This document shows positions 51,642 through 60,698 of a DNA stretch of 64,000 bases, one piece after another. The notes beneath the pieces were generated by a model, which made no database searches, was not told where the DNA came from, and was given only the letters and a program-made list of their open reading frames with translations. The DNA is from Paenibacillus sinopodophylli (GTDB lineage: Bacteria; Bacillota; Bacilli; Paenibacillales; Paenibacillaceae): NCBI RefSeq assembly GCF_005930355.1, contig NZ_VDBO01000006.1:124001-188000 (forward strand), given 5' to 3'. Positions within the stretch are counted from its first letter, which is position 1. Every line of letters starts with the position of its first letter. The position numbers and the translations under genes were made by a program.

Positions 51642-52982
51642 ATGAAGGTAAACTTTAATGTGTTGAAATGGTCGCCCCCGCGAATACTGGTCAGCGGCTT
51701 CGCGCTTATTATCGTACTGGGAGCACTGTTATTATCCATGCCCTTCGCTTCGGCAACCGGCGAGCGGCTTCCTTTTATTGACGCATTGTTTACGGCAACC
51801 TCGGCAACCTGCGTCACTGGGCTCGTCATCGTAGACACAGGAACCTATTTCTCAGCAGCCGGTCAGGTCATCCTCATGTGCTTATTCCAACTTGGCGGCC
51901 TAGGTTTCATGACCATGGCGACGCTTGTTGCACTTGTGCTGCGCAAGAAAATATCGCTGCGCGAGCGTCTGCTGCTGCAGGAAGCGATGAACCAGTCGAG
52001 TATGGAAGGGATAGTCAAGCTTATTCGGCGAGTTATTATTTATTCATTATCCATTGAATTGGTAGGCGCTTTACTGTTTGCATCCAGATTCGCTGCAGAT
52101 ATGCCGCTGGGCAAAGCACTCTACTTCGGTGCCTTTCATGCGGTGTCGCTGTTCAACAACGCGGGCTTTGATATTTTTGGGAATTATCGCAGTCTTACCT
52201 TGTACGTTGATGACGTTGTCGTCAATTTTACGGCAATGCTGCTCATCATAACCGGCGGGTTAGGCTTTGTAGTCATGTCAGATCTGATGGAGTTCCGTAA
52301 AAACAAACGGCTATCCTTGCATAGCAAGGTTGTTCTCTCTATGACTGGCACGCTTATTGCAGTAGGCACCATCGTCATTTTTATTTTTGAATTTTCCAAT
52401 ACGAAGACGCTTGGTTCCTTGGACTTAGGCGGTAAAATTCTGGCATCCTTCTTCCAATCAGTAACGCCGCGGACAGCTGGGGCGAATACGCTCGACTACA
52501 CACAGCTGCGTCAAGCAACCATGTTTTTCACGATCATCCTGATGTTTATCGGAGCGTCTCCAGGATCAACGGGCGGTGGTATTAAGACGACGACTTTCAC
52601 GACATTGGTTGGCGCTGTTATCGCGATGATTCGCGGACGAGAGGATATCGTACTGTTCCGCTACAGGCTTGGAAAAGACCGGATTTTCAAAGCACTTACA
52701 ATTACATTAATTTCATTGCTGCTCGTCATTATCGTAACGATGATACTCTCAATGACCGAGGAGCATGCATTTATAGAACTGCTGTTCGAAGCAACGTCAG
52801 CATTTGGCACAGTCGGCCTATCGGTCGGCGTTACGCCTGATCTTAGTTTAGTAGGAAAAATAGTCATTGCTTTAACGATGTTTGCCGGACGGCTCGGTCC
52901 ATTAACGCTTGCTTATGCGCTTGGGCCTCGCACAGAAAAAGAATTGTATCGGCATCCTGAAGGCAAAATCACGATTGGATAG
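51642..52982 (+). CDS. Potassium uptake channel subunit KtrB/KtrD (TrkH family)
   Basis: The 446-residue membrane protein has the four M1-P-M2 repeats of the family, each with a selectivity-filter turn: TSATCVTGL, SLFNNAGF, TPRTAGANT and TSAFGTVGL. The Gly of each filter is visible. The intramembrane gate region GASPGSTGGGIKTTT in the third repeat is intact. It forms the ion path and works with the RCK protein encoded next. KtrB and KtrD cannot be told apart by eye. Expression is probably switched by the upstream c-di-AMP riboswitch. Confidence 0.93.
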   Translation: MKVNFNVLKWSPPRILVSGFALIIVLGALLLSMPFASATGERLPFIDALFTATSATCVTGLVIVDTGTYFSAAGQVILMCLFQLGGLGFMTMATLVALVLRKKISLRERLLLQEAMNQSSMEGIVKLIRRVIIYSLSIELVGALLFASRFAADMPLGKALYFGAFHAVSLFNNAGFDIFGNYRSLTLYVDDVVVNFTAMLLIITGGLGFVVMSDLMEFRKNKRLSLHSKVVLSMTGTLIAVGTIVIFIFEFSNTKTLGSLDLGGKILASFFQSVTPRTAGANTLDYTQLRQATMFFTIILMFIGASPGSTGGGIKTTTFTTLVGAVIAMIRGREDIVLFRYRLGKDRIFKALTITLISLLLVIIVTMILSMTEEHAFIELLFEATSAFGTVGLSVGVTPDLSLVGKIVIALTMFAGRLGPLTLAYALGPRTEKELYRHPEGKITIG

Positions 52983-52995
52983 GAGAATTGCGCGA

Positions 52996-53664
52996 GTGGG
53001 AGTTAAAAAGAAGCAGTTCGTCATTATTGGATTAGGTAGGTTCGGTTCGAGTCTCGGCAGGGAACTTGTCGAGCTTGGCAATGAGGTACTCGGCATAGAC
53101 AAGGACGAGGAGGCTGTTCAGGAAATGAGCAGCGTGCTTACGTATGCTGTTTCTGCCGATTGCACGGATGAAGAGGCGCTTCGTTCACTTGGCGTCCGTA
53201 ACTTCGACTGTGGTGTCGTAGCGATAGGCGATGATATTCAAGCGAGCATACTGACGACGATTCTGCTTAAGGATCTGGGCGTGAAGCAGGTTGTAGCCAA
53301 AGCGATGAGCGAGCTGCACGGGCGAGTGCTTGAGAAAATTGGCGTTGACCGCGTCGTATACCCAGAGCGCGATATGGGGATACGTGTGGCGCATCAGCTT
53401 GTTTCTCCGAATCTGCTTGATTACATCGAGCTATCGAAGGAATACACGATTGCAGAGCTTGCCGTCCCTCAGTGCTTGGACGGGAAGTCACTTCATGATC
53501 TCAATCCGCGGGCGCGATTCGGCTGCAGCATTGTCGCCATTAACAAGCCGAGTGGAATTATAATCGCACCGACAGCGACGGATGTGCTTGCTATTCGTGA
53601 TGTCATGGTCGTTATCGGCACGAATGAGCAAATCGAAGATTTCGAAGCTACGATAATCCGCTAA
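52996..53664 (+). CDS. Potassium uptake regulatory subunit KtrA/KtrC (RCK protein)
   Basis: The 222-residue cytoplasmic protein has an N-terminal RCK domain with the nucleotide-binding GLGRFGSSLGREL and acidic ID of the second strand (GIDKDEEAV), and a C-terminal RCK_C domain (GCSIVAINKPSGIIIAPTAT). It forms an octameric ring gating the KtrB/D channel with ATP or ADP, and the RCK_C domain binds c-di-AMP in relatives. The start is GTG at 52996, fixed by AGGAGAA. It follows the channel gene by 13 bp. So c-di-AMP may act here both on RNA and on protein. Confidence 0.93.
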   Translation: MGVKKKQFVIIGLGRFGSSLGRELVELGNEVLGIDKDEEAVQEMSSVLTYAVSADCTDEEALRSLGVRNFDCGVVAIGDDIQASILTTILLKDLGVKQVVAKAMSELHGRVLEKIGVDRVVYPERDMGIRVAHQLVSPNLLDYIELSKEYTIAELAVPQCLDGKSLHDLNPRARFGCSIVAINKPSGIIIAPTATDVLAIRDVMVVIGTNEQIEDFEATIIR

Positions 53665-53720
53665 ACCTATTGGGTTGGAGGGCAAAGCATGGATTTGGAA
53701 GTTTATATTTGGAAATGCTG

Positions 53721-53755
53721 AAGGACAGCTGCCTTTTACAGGCTGATGTCCTTTT
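53721..53755. terminator. Intrinsic terminator between ktrA-like and lysR genes
   Basis: AAGGACA-gct-GCCT pairs with AGGC-tga-TGTCCTT, followed by TTT. It overlaps the end of the lysR gene. Confidence 0.75.
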
Positions 53756-54644
53756 TGGCAGGGAAACGCGCGGCAAGCTCATTGATCCAGAGCCGGACGG
53801 ATGGACTGAGTGCTGCGGAATCGGCATGGATGAGCGAGGTTGTCCGCTTCGTATCCTCGAGCTCCCGAATAGGCACGACAATAAGCTCATTATCGTCAAG
53901 CAGTTGGCTTCGCATGTAGGACTTGGGCAGGAGTGTTGCTGCCCTGCAAGTGTGAAGCAGACGAAGGATCGCTTCGAACGAATCGATTTCCATCCTAACG
54001 TCTGGCTGGAGATGGTATTTGTCGAATAGCTCATCGGTAAGAAGCCGGTACCAGGTTCCTTTGGAGAATAAGATCATCGGCATGCCGGTCAAATCCTGTA
54101 TGCCGAGCGCACCTTTGTCGGTAATAATCTGATTCCGCGGCAGGACAAGTGATAAGTGATCCTCGAACAAGGGGATGCACCGAAGTGTTGAATCCTCGAT
54201 GCTGGAGGCGACGATGCCGATATCGGCCTTATGGTCACGGACAAGCGATACGATTTCATGGGTCTTGCCTGTAATCGCTTTAATATCAATTTCAGGATGG
54301 GTAGACGTCAGCCTTTTGATCAGGTCGGGCAATGTTGTTTGCAAGGTGGTCAAGCTCGCTCCTATCGTGAGCGTAGTATGACCAGTTGAAGTAAACTCAG
54401 AAACGGTTTGCAAATATTTGCGATGCAGCTGGCGCAGCTCAAGCGCATACTCGTAGGTCATCTGTCCGATTCGAGTCAACTCGAGTCGTTTGCCGATGCG
54501 TCTGAACAAGGGTGAGCCGATCTCTTGCTCGAGTTTGGCTATTTTGCGCGAGAGTGCAGGCTGGGACAGATTGAGCAGTACCGATGCTTTGTTCATGCTG
54601 GATTGCTCGACAATAACGGTAAAGACATGCATCTCCTCATTCAT
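53736..54644 (-). CDS. LysR-family transcriptional regulator
   Basis: The 302-residue protein has the N-terminal helix-turn-helix SSMNKASVLLNLSQPALSRK and an effector domain from about residue 90 (TLTIGASLTTLQTTLP). The ATG follows AAGGGGC. It is divergent from sdhCAB across 310 bp and may regulate either sdh or a distant target; neither is shown. Its last bases lie in the shared terminator with the potassium operon. Confidence 0.87.
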   Translation of the reverse strand: MNEEMHVFTVIVEQSSMNKASVLLNLSQPALSRKIAKLEQEIGSPLFRRIGKRLELTRIGQMTYEYALELRQLHRKYLQTVSEFTSTGHTTLTIGASLTTLQTTLPDLIKRLTSTHPEIDIKAITGKTHEIVSLVRDHKADIGIVASSIEDSTLRCIPLFEDHLSLVLPRNQIITDKGALGIQDLTGMPMILFSKGTWYRLLTDELFDKYHLQPDVRMEIDSFEAILRLLHTCRAATLLPKSYMRSQLLDDNELIVVPIRELEDTKRTTSLIHADSAALSPSVRLWINELAARFPAKKDISL

Positions 54645-54756
54645 AAATAGCGCCCCTTATGTCATTTGGTTATAAGAAATTATAAAAAATAAGCAATTCC
54701 ATTATAAGCTGAAAAGGAGTAGGATGGGAAGTGTGGCTAATATGTGTCGACTTTTG

Positions 54757-54785
54757 TTGACTGAGGTACATGCTGGGGTTACAAT
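54757..54785 (+). promoter_or_regulatory. sdhC promoter (SigA type)
   Basis: TTGACT and TACAAT with a 17-bp spacer lie 170 bp upstream of sdhC. The implied transcript carries a long leader with a stable hairpin. Confidence 0.65.
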
Positions 54786-54854
54786 GTAGAATGATTTGCC
54801 ATGCGTAAAGGGGCAGGCTGCTGCCGTGAGGCAGAGAGGCTTTCTGTTTGCGCT

Positions 54855-54902
54855 GAAATATAAGTAATGTATAGAGAGCTATCAGATACATTCTTATATT
54901 TC
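54855..54902 (+). promoter_or_regulatory. 17-bp hairpin in the sdhC leader
   Basis: GAAATATAAG-t-AATGTAT pairs with ATACATT-CTTATATTTC around a 13-nt loop, with a single bulged T. No T tract follows, so it is not a standard terminator. It ends about 50 bases before the sdhC start and could affect mRNA stability or protein binding. Confidence 0.6.
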
Positions 54903-54954
54903 ACAAACAAGTATGCATGCTAGCACTCACAGTATTGAAAGGAGAAGGAATGAC

Positions 54955-55626
54955 ATGAAAGGAAACTCGTATTTCTCGCGCAAGCTTCACTCGCTTCTCG
55001 GGATCATTCCGCTCGGCGGCTTCATCGTCGTACATGGATTGACCAACTACCAGGCGTTTGAACGTGGACCTGAAGGGTTCAGCAACGGTGTACACTTTAT
55101 CAACAGCTTGCCTTTGATCCCGCTGCTCGAGATTTTCGGCATTTACCTCCCGCTATTGTTTCATGGTATTTACGGCTTGTACGTCGCTTACCAATCGAAC
55201 ACGAATACGGGACGCTTCAAATACGGACGGAACTGGGCATTCACGGCTCAGCGCGTTACAGGGGTCATTACTTTTGTATTCGTTTTCTGGCATGTATATC
55301 AGACAAGAATGCAAGTATACTTTGGTAACATCACGCATGAGGAGCTTGGCTCTACGATGAATCAAATCGCGAGCAGTCCGACTTATTTCGTGCTTTACGT
55401 CATCGGCGTATTGGCAGCTGTATTCCATTTCAGCAACGGTCTATGGGCATTCCTGATTAGCTGGGGCATTACGATAGGCCCGAAAGCACAACGTATTTCT
55501 TCTTATATTTGCATGGGTGTATTTGTTATTGTATCCGCTTTGTTTATCCTTTCGCTTGTCGCGTTTAGAGGCGATGAATTTGCGGAAGCGGCAAGTGCGG
55601 CATTGGCACTTACGAATATCGGTTAG
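54955..55626 (+). CDS. sdhC: Succinate dehydrogenase cytochrome b558 subunit
   Basis: The 223-residue membrane anchor has five helices and matches the Bacillus single-subunit di-heme type that transfers electrons to menaquinone. Candidate heme-ligand histidines lie in VVHGLTNY, LLFHGIYGLY, FVFWHVYQ and AVFHFSNGLWAF. AAAGGAGAAGG precedes the ATG at 54955. It is first of the sdhCAB operon. Confidence 0.95.
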   Translation: MKGNSYFSRKLHSLLGIIPLGGFIVVHGLTNYQAFERGPEGFSNGVHFINSLPLIPLLEIFGIYLPLLFHGIYGLYVAYQSNTNTGRFKYGRNWAFTAQRVTGVITFVFVFWHVYQTRMQVYFGNITHEELGSTMNQIASSPTYFVLYVIGVLAAVFHFSNGLWAFLISWGITIGPKAQRISSYICMGVFVIVSALFILSLVAFRGDEFAEAASAALALTNIG

Positions 55627-55650
55627 TTTGTAGACAAGGAGCGAAACGTT

Positions 55651-57408
55651 ATGGCTAAAAATAAAGTGATCATCATTGGCGGCGGACTTGCCGGCTTAAT
55701 GGCTACCATCAAAGCGGCTGAAGCCGGCGTGCACGTTGACCTGTTTTCAATTGTGCCGGTGAAGCGTTCCCACTCAGTATGTGCGCAGGGCGGAATCAAC
55801 GGCGCTGTTAATACGAAAGGCGAAGGCGATTCTCCATGGGAGCATTTCGACGATACCGTATATGGCGGAGACTTCCTCGCCAACCAACCTCCGGTTAAAG
55901 CGATGTGCGATGCAGCACCAGGCATTATTCACCTTATGGACCGGATGGGCGTTATGTTCAGCCGTACTTCAGAAGGCTTGCTTGATTTCCGTCGTTTCGG
56001 CGGTACGAAGCATTCTCGTACAGCATTTGCAGGCGCAACAACGGGACAGCAGCTACTCTATGCACTAGATGAGCAAGTGCGTCGCTGGGAAGCAGCAGGG
56101 CTTGTTAACAAGTTCGAGCACTGGGAATTCCTTGGCGCAGTCGTTGACGACGACGGTATTTGCCGCGGCGTATCGGCACAGGATCTTCGTTCTATGGAAG
56201 TACACACGGTTCGTGCAGATGCGGTTATATTGGCATCAGGCGGTCCTGGCATTATTTTCGGCAAAACAACGAACTCTGTTATTAATACAGGCACGGCTGC
56301 GAGCGCGGTTTACCAGCAAGGTGTTAACTACGCGAACGGAGAATTCATTCAAATTCACCCTACAGCAATTCCAGGCGATGACAAGCTGCGCCTAATGTCG
56401 GAATCGGCACGCGGTGAAGGCGGTCGGATCTGGACTTACAAAGACGGCAAGCCTTGGTACTTCCTTGAGGAAAAATATCCGGCTTACGGAAATCTCGTAC
56501 CTCGTGATATTGCAACGCGTGAGATCTTCAGCGTGTGCGTGGATCAGAAGCTCGGCATCAATCAAGAAAACATGGTTTACCTCGATCTATCTCATAAGGA
56601 TCCGAAGGAGCTTGACGTTAAGCTCGGCGGTATCATTGAAATCTACGAGAAATTCATGGGCGATGATCCGCGTAAAATCCCGATGAAAATCTTCCCGGCT
56701 GTCCACTATTCGATGGGCGGTATGTGGGTCGATTACAATCAAATGACGAACATTCCAGGTTTGTTCGCAGCTGGCGAGTGCGAGTATCAATATCATGGCG
56801 CGAACCGTCTTGGTGCAAACTCACTTCTTTCCGCTATATACGGTGGTATGGTTGCAGGACCTAAGGCTGTGGAATACATCAAAGGCTTGAAGAAATCGGC
56901 TGAAGACGTAGCTTCCTCTGTATTCGACCGCGAGAACAAGCGTCAAACGGACAAGTACAACAGCATTATCAACATGAACGGCAACGAGAATGCTTATGTC
57001 ATTCACAAAGAGCTCGGCGAATGGATGACGAACAATATGACGGTTGTTCGCTTTAACGATAAGCTGGAGCAAACGATCCACAAGATCAAGGAGCTAAAGC
57101 AGCGTTACGCGAACATCAACATCAACGATACAGCAAAGTGGAACAATGCAGGCGTTGCCTTTACTCGTCAGCTATGGAACATGCTTGAGCTGTCTGAAGC
57201 GATGACACTTGGCGGATTGCTGCGCAACGAGAGCCGCGGAGCTCATTACAAGCCTGATTTCCCAGAACGCGATGACGATCAATTTATGAAATCAACAATT
57301 GCGAAATGGACGAAAGAAGGTCCGCAAATATCCTATGAGGATATCGACGTAAGCTTGATCAAGCCTCGTAAACGTGATTACTCGAGCGATAAGAAGAAAG
57401 GAGAATAA
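55651..57408 (+). CDS. sdhA: Succinate dehydrogenase flavoprotein subunit
   Basis: The 585-residue subunit oxidises succinate to fumarate. It has the FAD-binding IIIGGGLAGLMATI, the covalent flavin-attachment His41 in RSHSVCAQGGIN, the substrate-site HPTAIPG and active-site Arg region SESARGEGGRI, and the C-terminal RGAHYKPDFP. The start follows AAGGAGCGAAACGTT. It is 24 bp from sdhC and 2 bp from sdhB. Confidence 0.97.
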   Translation: MAKNKVIIIGGGLAGLMATIKAAEAGVHVDLFSIVPVKRSHSVCAQGGINGAVNTKGEGDSPWEHFDDTVYGGDFLANQPPVKAMCDAAPGIIHLMDRMGVMFSRTSEGLLDFRRFGGTKHSRTAFAGATTGQQLLYALDEQVRRWEAAGLVNKFEHWEFLGAVVDDDGICRGVSAQDLRSMEVHTVRADAVILASGGPGIIFGKTTNSVINTGTAASAVYQQGVNYANGEFIQIHPTAIPGDDKLRLMSESARGEGGRIWTYKDGKPWYFLEEKYPAYGNLVPRDIATREIFSVCVDQKLGINQENMVYLDLSHKDPKELDVKLGGIIEIYEKFMGDDPRKIPMKIFPAVHYSMGGMWVDYNQMTNIPGLFAAGECEYQYHGANRLGANSLLSAIYGGMVAGPKAVEYIKGLKKSAEDVASSVFDRENKRQTDKYNSIINMNGNENAYVIHKELGEWMTNNMTVVRFNDKLEQTIHKIKELKQRYANININDTAKWNNAGVAFTRQLWNMLELSEAMTLGGLLRNESRGAHYKPDFPERDDDQFMKSTIAKWTKEGPQISYEDIDVSLIKPRKRDYSSDKKKGE

Positions 57409-57410
57409 GG

Positions 57411-58175
57411 ATGGCTGAAACGACTGTAGCAACAAAATCGGTTAAGTTTATCATTACACGCCAAGACACTCCTGATTCCAAGCCTTATACGGAAGAGTTC
57501 GAAATTCCTTACCGCGCGAATATGAACGTTATTAGCGGGTTGATGGAAATTCAACGTAATCCTAAGAAATCCGATGGCGGAAGCACTGCGCCCGTATGCT
57601 GGGATTCCAACTGTTTGGAAGAAGTTTGCGGAGCTTGCTCGATGGTTATCAATGGCAAACCGCGCCAAGCCTGCAGTGCACTTGTCGATAAGCTGGAGCA
57701 GCCTATTCGACTTGAGCCAATGAGCACCTTCCCAGTCGTGAGAGATCTCGTTATCAATCGTGAACGCATGTTTGGCGCTCTGAAACGCGTTAAGGCATGG
57801 ATTCCGATTGACGGCACCTATGATCTAGGTCCTGGTCCGCGGATGGCTGAAACGAAGCGTCAATGGGCGTACGAGCTTTCCAAATGTATGACTTGCGGTG
57901 TTTGCCTTGAGGCTTGCCCGAACGTTAACGACCGGAACAGCTTTATTGGCCCAGCTGCGATTTCACAGGTACGCTTGTTCAACGCTCACCCGACGGGTGA
58001 CATGAACAAAGAGGAGCGTCTAGATGCACTGATGACAGATGGCGGCATCGAAGGCTGCGGTAACTCTCAAAACTGTGTTCGCGCATGTCCGAAGGGAATT
58101 CCACTTACGACTTCCATTGCTGCGATTAACAAGGATACAACAAAACATCTATTCAAGAAATGGCTTGGTATGTAG
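57411..58175 (+). CDS. sdhB: Succinate dehydrogenase iron-sulfur subunit
   Basis: The 254-residue subunit carries three clusters: [2Fe-2S] ligands Cys63, Cys68, Cys73, Cys76 and Cys88; and [4Fe-4S]/[3Fe-4S] ligands among Cys159, Cys162, Cys165, Cys169, Cys216, Cys222 and Cys226. The spacing matches the Bacillus-type SdhB. AAGGAG in the sdhA end serves as its ribosome binding site. A terminator closes the operon. Confidence 0.97.
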   Translation: MAETTVATKSVKFIITRQDTPDSKPYTEEFEIPYRANMNVISGLMEIQRNPKKSDGGSTAPVCWDSNCLEEVCGACSMVINGKPRQACSALVDKLEQPIRLEPMSTFPVVRDLVINRERMFGALKRVKAWIPIDGTYDLGPGPRMAETKRQWAYELSKCMTCGVCLEACPNVNDRNSFIGPAAISQVRLFNAHPTGDMNKEERLDALMTDGGIEGCGNSQNCVRACPKGIPLTTSIAAINKDTTKHLFKKWLGM

Positions 58176-58189
58176 TTATTTTTATATTG

Positions 58190-58222
58190 GAAACCCCTTG
58201 TTGCTTCAGGGGGTTTCTTTTT
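58190..58222 (+). terminator. Intrinsic terminator of sdhCAB
   Basis: AAACCCCTTG pairs with CAGGGGGTTT, followed by CTTTTT. Confidence 0.85.
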
Positions 58223-58332
58223 ACGTTTACATGATATTGATTATTATTATCAATGATAGTAGATTGCCAATCCTTTGTCAATCATGATGATTAGGGAGTG
58301 AGGGTTTAGGTTCGAAAGAGGGAGAAAGCAAT

Positions 58333-58358
58333 AAAAAAAACCGCCTCAGCGGTTTTTT
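58333..58358. terminator. Bidirectional intrinsic terminator at the end of the hxlR-type gene
   Basis: AAAAAACCGC pairs with GCGGTTTTTT around a CTCA loop, with A and T tracts on both sides. Confidence 0.85.
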
Positions 58359-58361
58359 AGC

Positions 58362-58670
58362 TTACATCCAGTGTTCTCCCCATTTTTGAATGGATTCAAT
58401 GACGGGCTCCAGCTCACGGCCTTTACCGGTCAGCTCGTACTCGATCCGTACGGGCATTTCAGGGTAAACCTGGCGTTTAATAATTGTAATTGTCTCAAGC
58501 TCTTTCATCCGGTCCGTCAGCATTTTGTCGCTCATCTCGGGAATTTGTTCCTTTATCTCTTTGAACCGTTTCGGTCCTCCAAGCAATACCCGAATAATTC
58601 TGCCAGTCCACTTCTTACCTAATATGTCGGCTGCGGCTTCATACTTTGGGCACATTGTCGAATAATCCAA
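58362..58670 (-). CDS. HxlR-family transcriptional regulator
   Basis: The 102-residue protein has the HxlR start STMCPKYEAAADILGKKWTG with the single conserved Cys, and the winged helix (GPKRFKEIKEQIPEMSDKML, then RVEYELT-like RIEYELTGKG). HxlR proteins often sense reactive electrophiles or oxidants through that Cys. The TTG at 58670 follows GGGGTG at 7 nt; the longer open frame upstream has no ribosome binding site. Its target is not evident. Confidence 0.88.
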   Translation of the reverse strand: MDYSTMCPKYEAAADILGKKWTGRIIRVLLGGPKRFKEIKEQIPEMSDKMLTDRMKELETITIIKRQVYPEMPVRIEYELTGKGRELEPVIESIQKWGEHWM

Positions 58671-58812
58671 CCGTATCACCCCGCTTTTAGTATTACTATT
58701 GTAGCATATTAACAAACTAAAAGTAAGTTCATTTCGGTGGGAATAGGTGTTATTTCTAAAAATGCATATTTACTATAAAAAAGTTAGACGCTTAAAAGTT
58801 AAATGATTGCTT

Positions 58813-59658
58813 TCAGAGACGAATTACGATCAAGCCCAGTATCATAAAGGCAAAAGCAGCCCATTGAACAAACGTGAGCTTCTCTTTGTAGAAGATGATA
58901 GCTCCAGCCGCTACTACGAGACTGTTCGTTGCAAAGATCGGTGCAGCTATGTTGGCTTGTCCGGTTGCGAGTGCGGCTGCATAAAGCTGCAGTCCGCCGT
59001 AGGAGAATAAACCGGCAACAATACCAAGCCGCAGACCTGTTTGCTCAGCAGCGCGTGAAGCTGTTGTTCTCTTTGGAATGAGAAACCAGCATAGAGAAAG
59101 CGCATAGGCGATGAAAAGAATAGGGGCGCTTGGCAGCCCAAGCTCGTCCGTTACTTTAAGCCCGCCGTTTCGAAGTGCGAACATGAGAATAGCTATTCCA
59201 ACAAGGATGAACCAGCGCTTTTCCGTTATTGTCAGCGGTTCCTTTTTCTTATGAGCGATAAAGATAACGGCGAGTAGCAGCATCGAAATTCCTGTAGCCT
59301 GAGCCATACTTAGAGGCTCCTGGTACCACCAGGTTGCTGCTGCAATGACCAATATGATATTCATATTCGTAAGAGGAGAAGTCAGGCTCGCAGGCCCGTA
59401 ATGCAGAGCCTTCATAAACAGCGCATTACCCCAAGCAGAGCCAGCGCCAATGATCAAGCCGGCAATCCATACCCGCGGCTCAGCCAGCCAGCCCCATGTA
59501 CCTTCAAGAGCAGCATGTATGCCGAAGCCGAGCATGCCGGATGCGTAAAGTCCGAGCAGCAGCGTTCTTGTACTGCCGCCGCGCATTTGTGATACTTTCA
59601 TCCACCAGCCTGCAAGTCCGAAGAGCAGTGCGCTGCTGATGGCTGTTATGAGCCACAT
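58813..59658 (-). CDS. EamA-family (DMT superfamily) transporter
   Basis: The 281-residue membrane protein has ten predicted helices in two five-helix repeats, each ending in the family signature region (YQEPLSMAQATGISMLLL and YKEKLTFVQWAAFAFMIL). DMT carriers export or exchange small metabolites; the substrate is unknown. GAGGGG precedes the ATG at about 10 nt. It is a single gene without clear partners. Confidence 0.88.
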   Translation of the reverse strand: MWLITAISSALLFGLAGWWMKVSQMRGGSTRTLLLGLYASGMLGFGIHAALEGTWGWLAEPRVWIAGLIIGAGSAWGNALFMKALHYGPASLTSPLTNMNIILVIAAATWWYQEPLSMAQATGISMLLLAVIFIAHKKKEPLTITEKRWFILVGIAILMFALRNGGLKVTDELGLPSAPILFIAYALSLCWFLIPKRTTASRAAEQTGLRLGIVAGLFSYGGLQLYAAALATGQANIAAPIFATNSLVVAAGAIIFYKEKLTFVQWAAFAFMILGLIVIRL

Positions 59659-59769
59659 GGAAGTCCAACCCCTCGAATTTGTTACACAAATGAAATAGTT
59701 CTGTTACCGTCTCATCATATAAGTGGGCTATTATAATAAACAAGACCCCCTTTTTTAATATAACCTTTG

Positions 59770-59798
59770 GGACCTGCGACGTGCAGGTCCACTTTTTT
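59770..59798 (+). terminator. Hairpin with T tract on the plus strand
   Basis: GGACCTGC pairs with GCAGGTCC around a 5-nt loop, followed by TTTTTTT on the plus strand. No plus-strand gene precedes it, and it lies just past the end of the minus-strand hisJ-like gene, so its role is unclear. Confidence 0.55.
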
Positions 59799-59808
59799 TG
59801 CCCTTCTA

Positions 59809-60621
59809 CTAAGCGATTGGTACGATGACTTGCTGACGCTTGCGATAATAGACCCAATGCTTGAACCCAATGTCTTTCAATCTTCGCTCCACAAGTTCCC
59901 ACTCATCGCCAACCCTTGCCGGCAAATGGGCATCTGACCCGAAGGTTACATCAACGCCAAAGTGAAGCGCACGCTCCAGAATCGCATCTGACGGATACCA
60001 GCCACCTACATATTTCGTACTGCCTGACGTATTGATTTCAATGGAAACGCCGCATTCGGCGATCGTTTGCAGTGTATCATCGATCGCATCGAAGGCTGGG
60101 ATATCAGAGAATGCAGGATAATAACCTTTCATCGCATCAATATGCCCCAATATATCGAACATTCCACTTCGAGCAGATTGCTTAATTAAATCGTAGTAGC
60201 TGCGTTTCGCCGCTATTTGCTCCTGCTCTTTCAAGCCGTTCCAACGGTTTTTGTTGAATATGCTCACGCCGCCAACTTGATGAACAGATCCGATCAAATA
60301 ATCGAATGGAACGCCTTCGTAAGCTTGTTTGTAGCTCTCAACGTATTGGGGGAAGAAATCCGATTCGATACCAAGCAGAACCTCGATTTTACCAGCGTAT
60401 TTTGCCTTAAGACGAAGTACCTCTTCGATGTAGCTTGCGAAATCGCTTCTTGCCATTGCGATGCCAGGTGAGGGCTGATCTTCTTTGTGGTAAAAGAATG
60501 GAGAGTGGTCAGAGATGCCAATAACCTGAAGCCCTGCTTTAATACCCGCAGTAATATAATCCTCAATCGTACCGTTTGCGTGACCGCATCGCTCGTGATG
60601 GGTATGTAGATCAAATTTCAT
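59809..60621 (-). CDS. hisJ: PHP-family histidinol-phosphatase
   Basis: The 270-residue enzyme shows the PHP metal-site motifs: FDLHTHHERCGH at the start, ISDHSPF, the Glu of LLGIESDF, GSVHQVGG, LGHIDAM and GSDAHLP near the end. This pattern fits HisJ/HisK-type histidinol phosphatases, which make histidinol for histidine synthesis. AAGGAGAGG precedes the ATG. There are no other his genes nearby, so a different phosphoester substrate cannot be excluded. Confidence 0.85.
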   Translation of the reverse strand: MKFDLHTHHERCGHANGTIEDYITAGIKAGLQVIGISDHSPFFYHKEDQPSPGIAMARSDFASYIEEVLRLKAKYAGKIEVLLGIESDFFPQYVESYKQAYEGVPFDYLIGSVHQVGGVSIFNKNRWNGLKEQEQIAAKRSYYDLIKQSARSGMFDILGHIDAMKGYYPAFSDIPAFDAIDDTLQTIAECGVSIEINTSGSTKYVGGWYPSDAILERALHFGVDVTFGSDAHLPARVGDEWELVERRLKDIGFKHWVYYRKRQQVIVPIA

Positions 60622-60698
60622 GATTACCTCTCCTTATTGTGGCTGTATGTAAGTTCAACTCATGTTTGTCGGCTAGGTCCGTCGTGTGAATGGTTCGC

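Noticed and set aside
59659..59808. A small RNA gene ending at the plus-strand hairpin at 59770-59798
   Set aside because: A TATAAT is present, but no -35 box at proper spacing and no other support.
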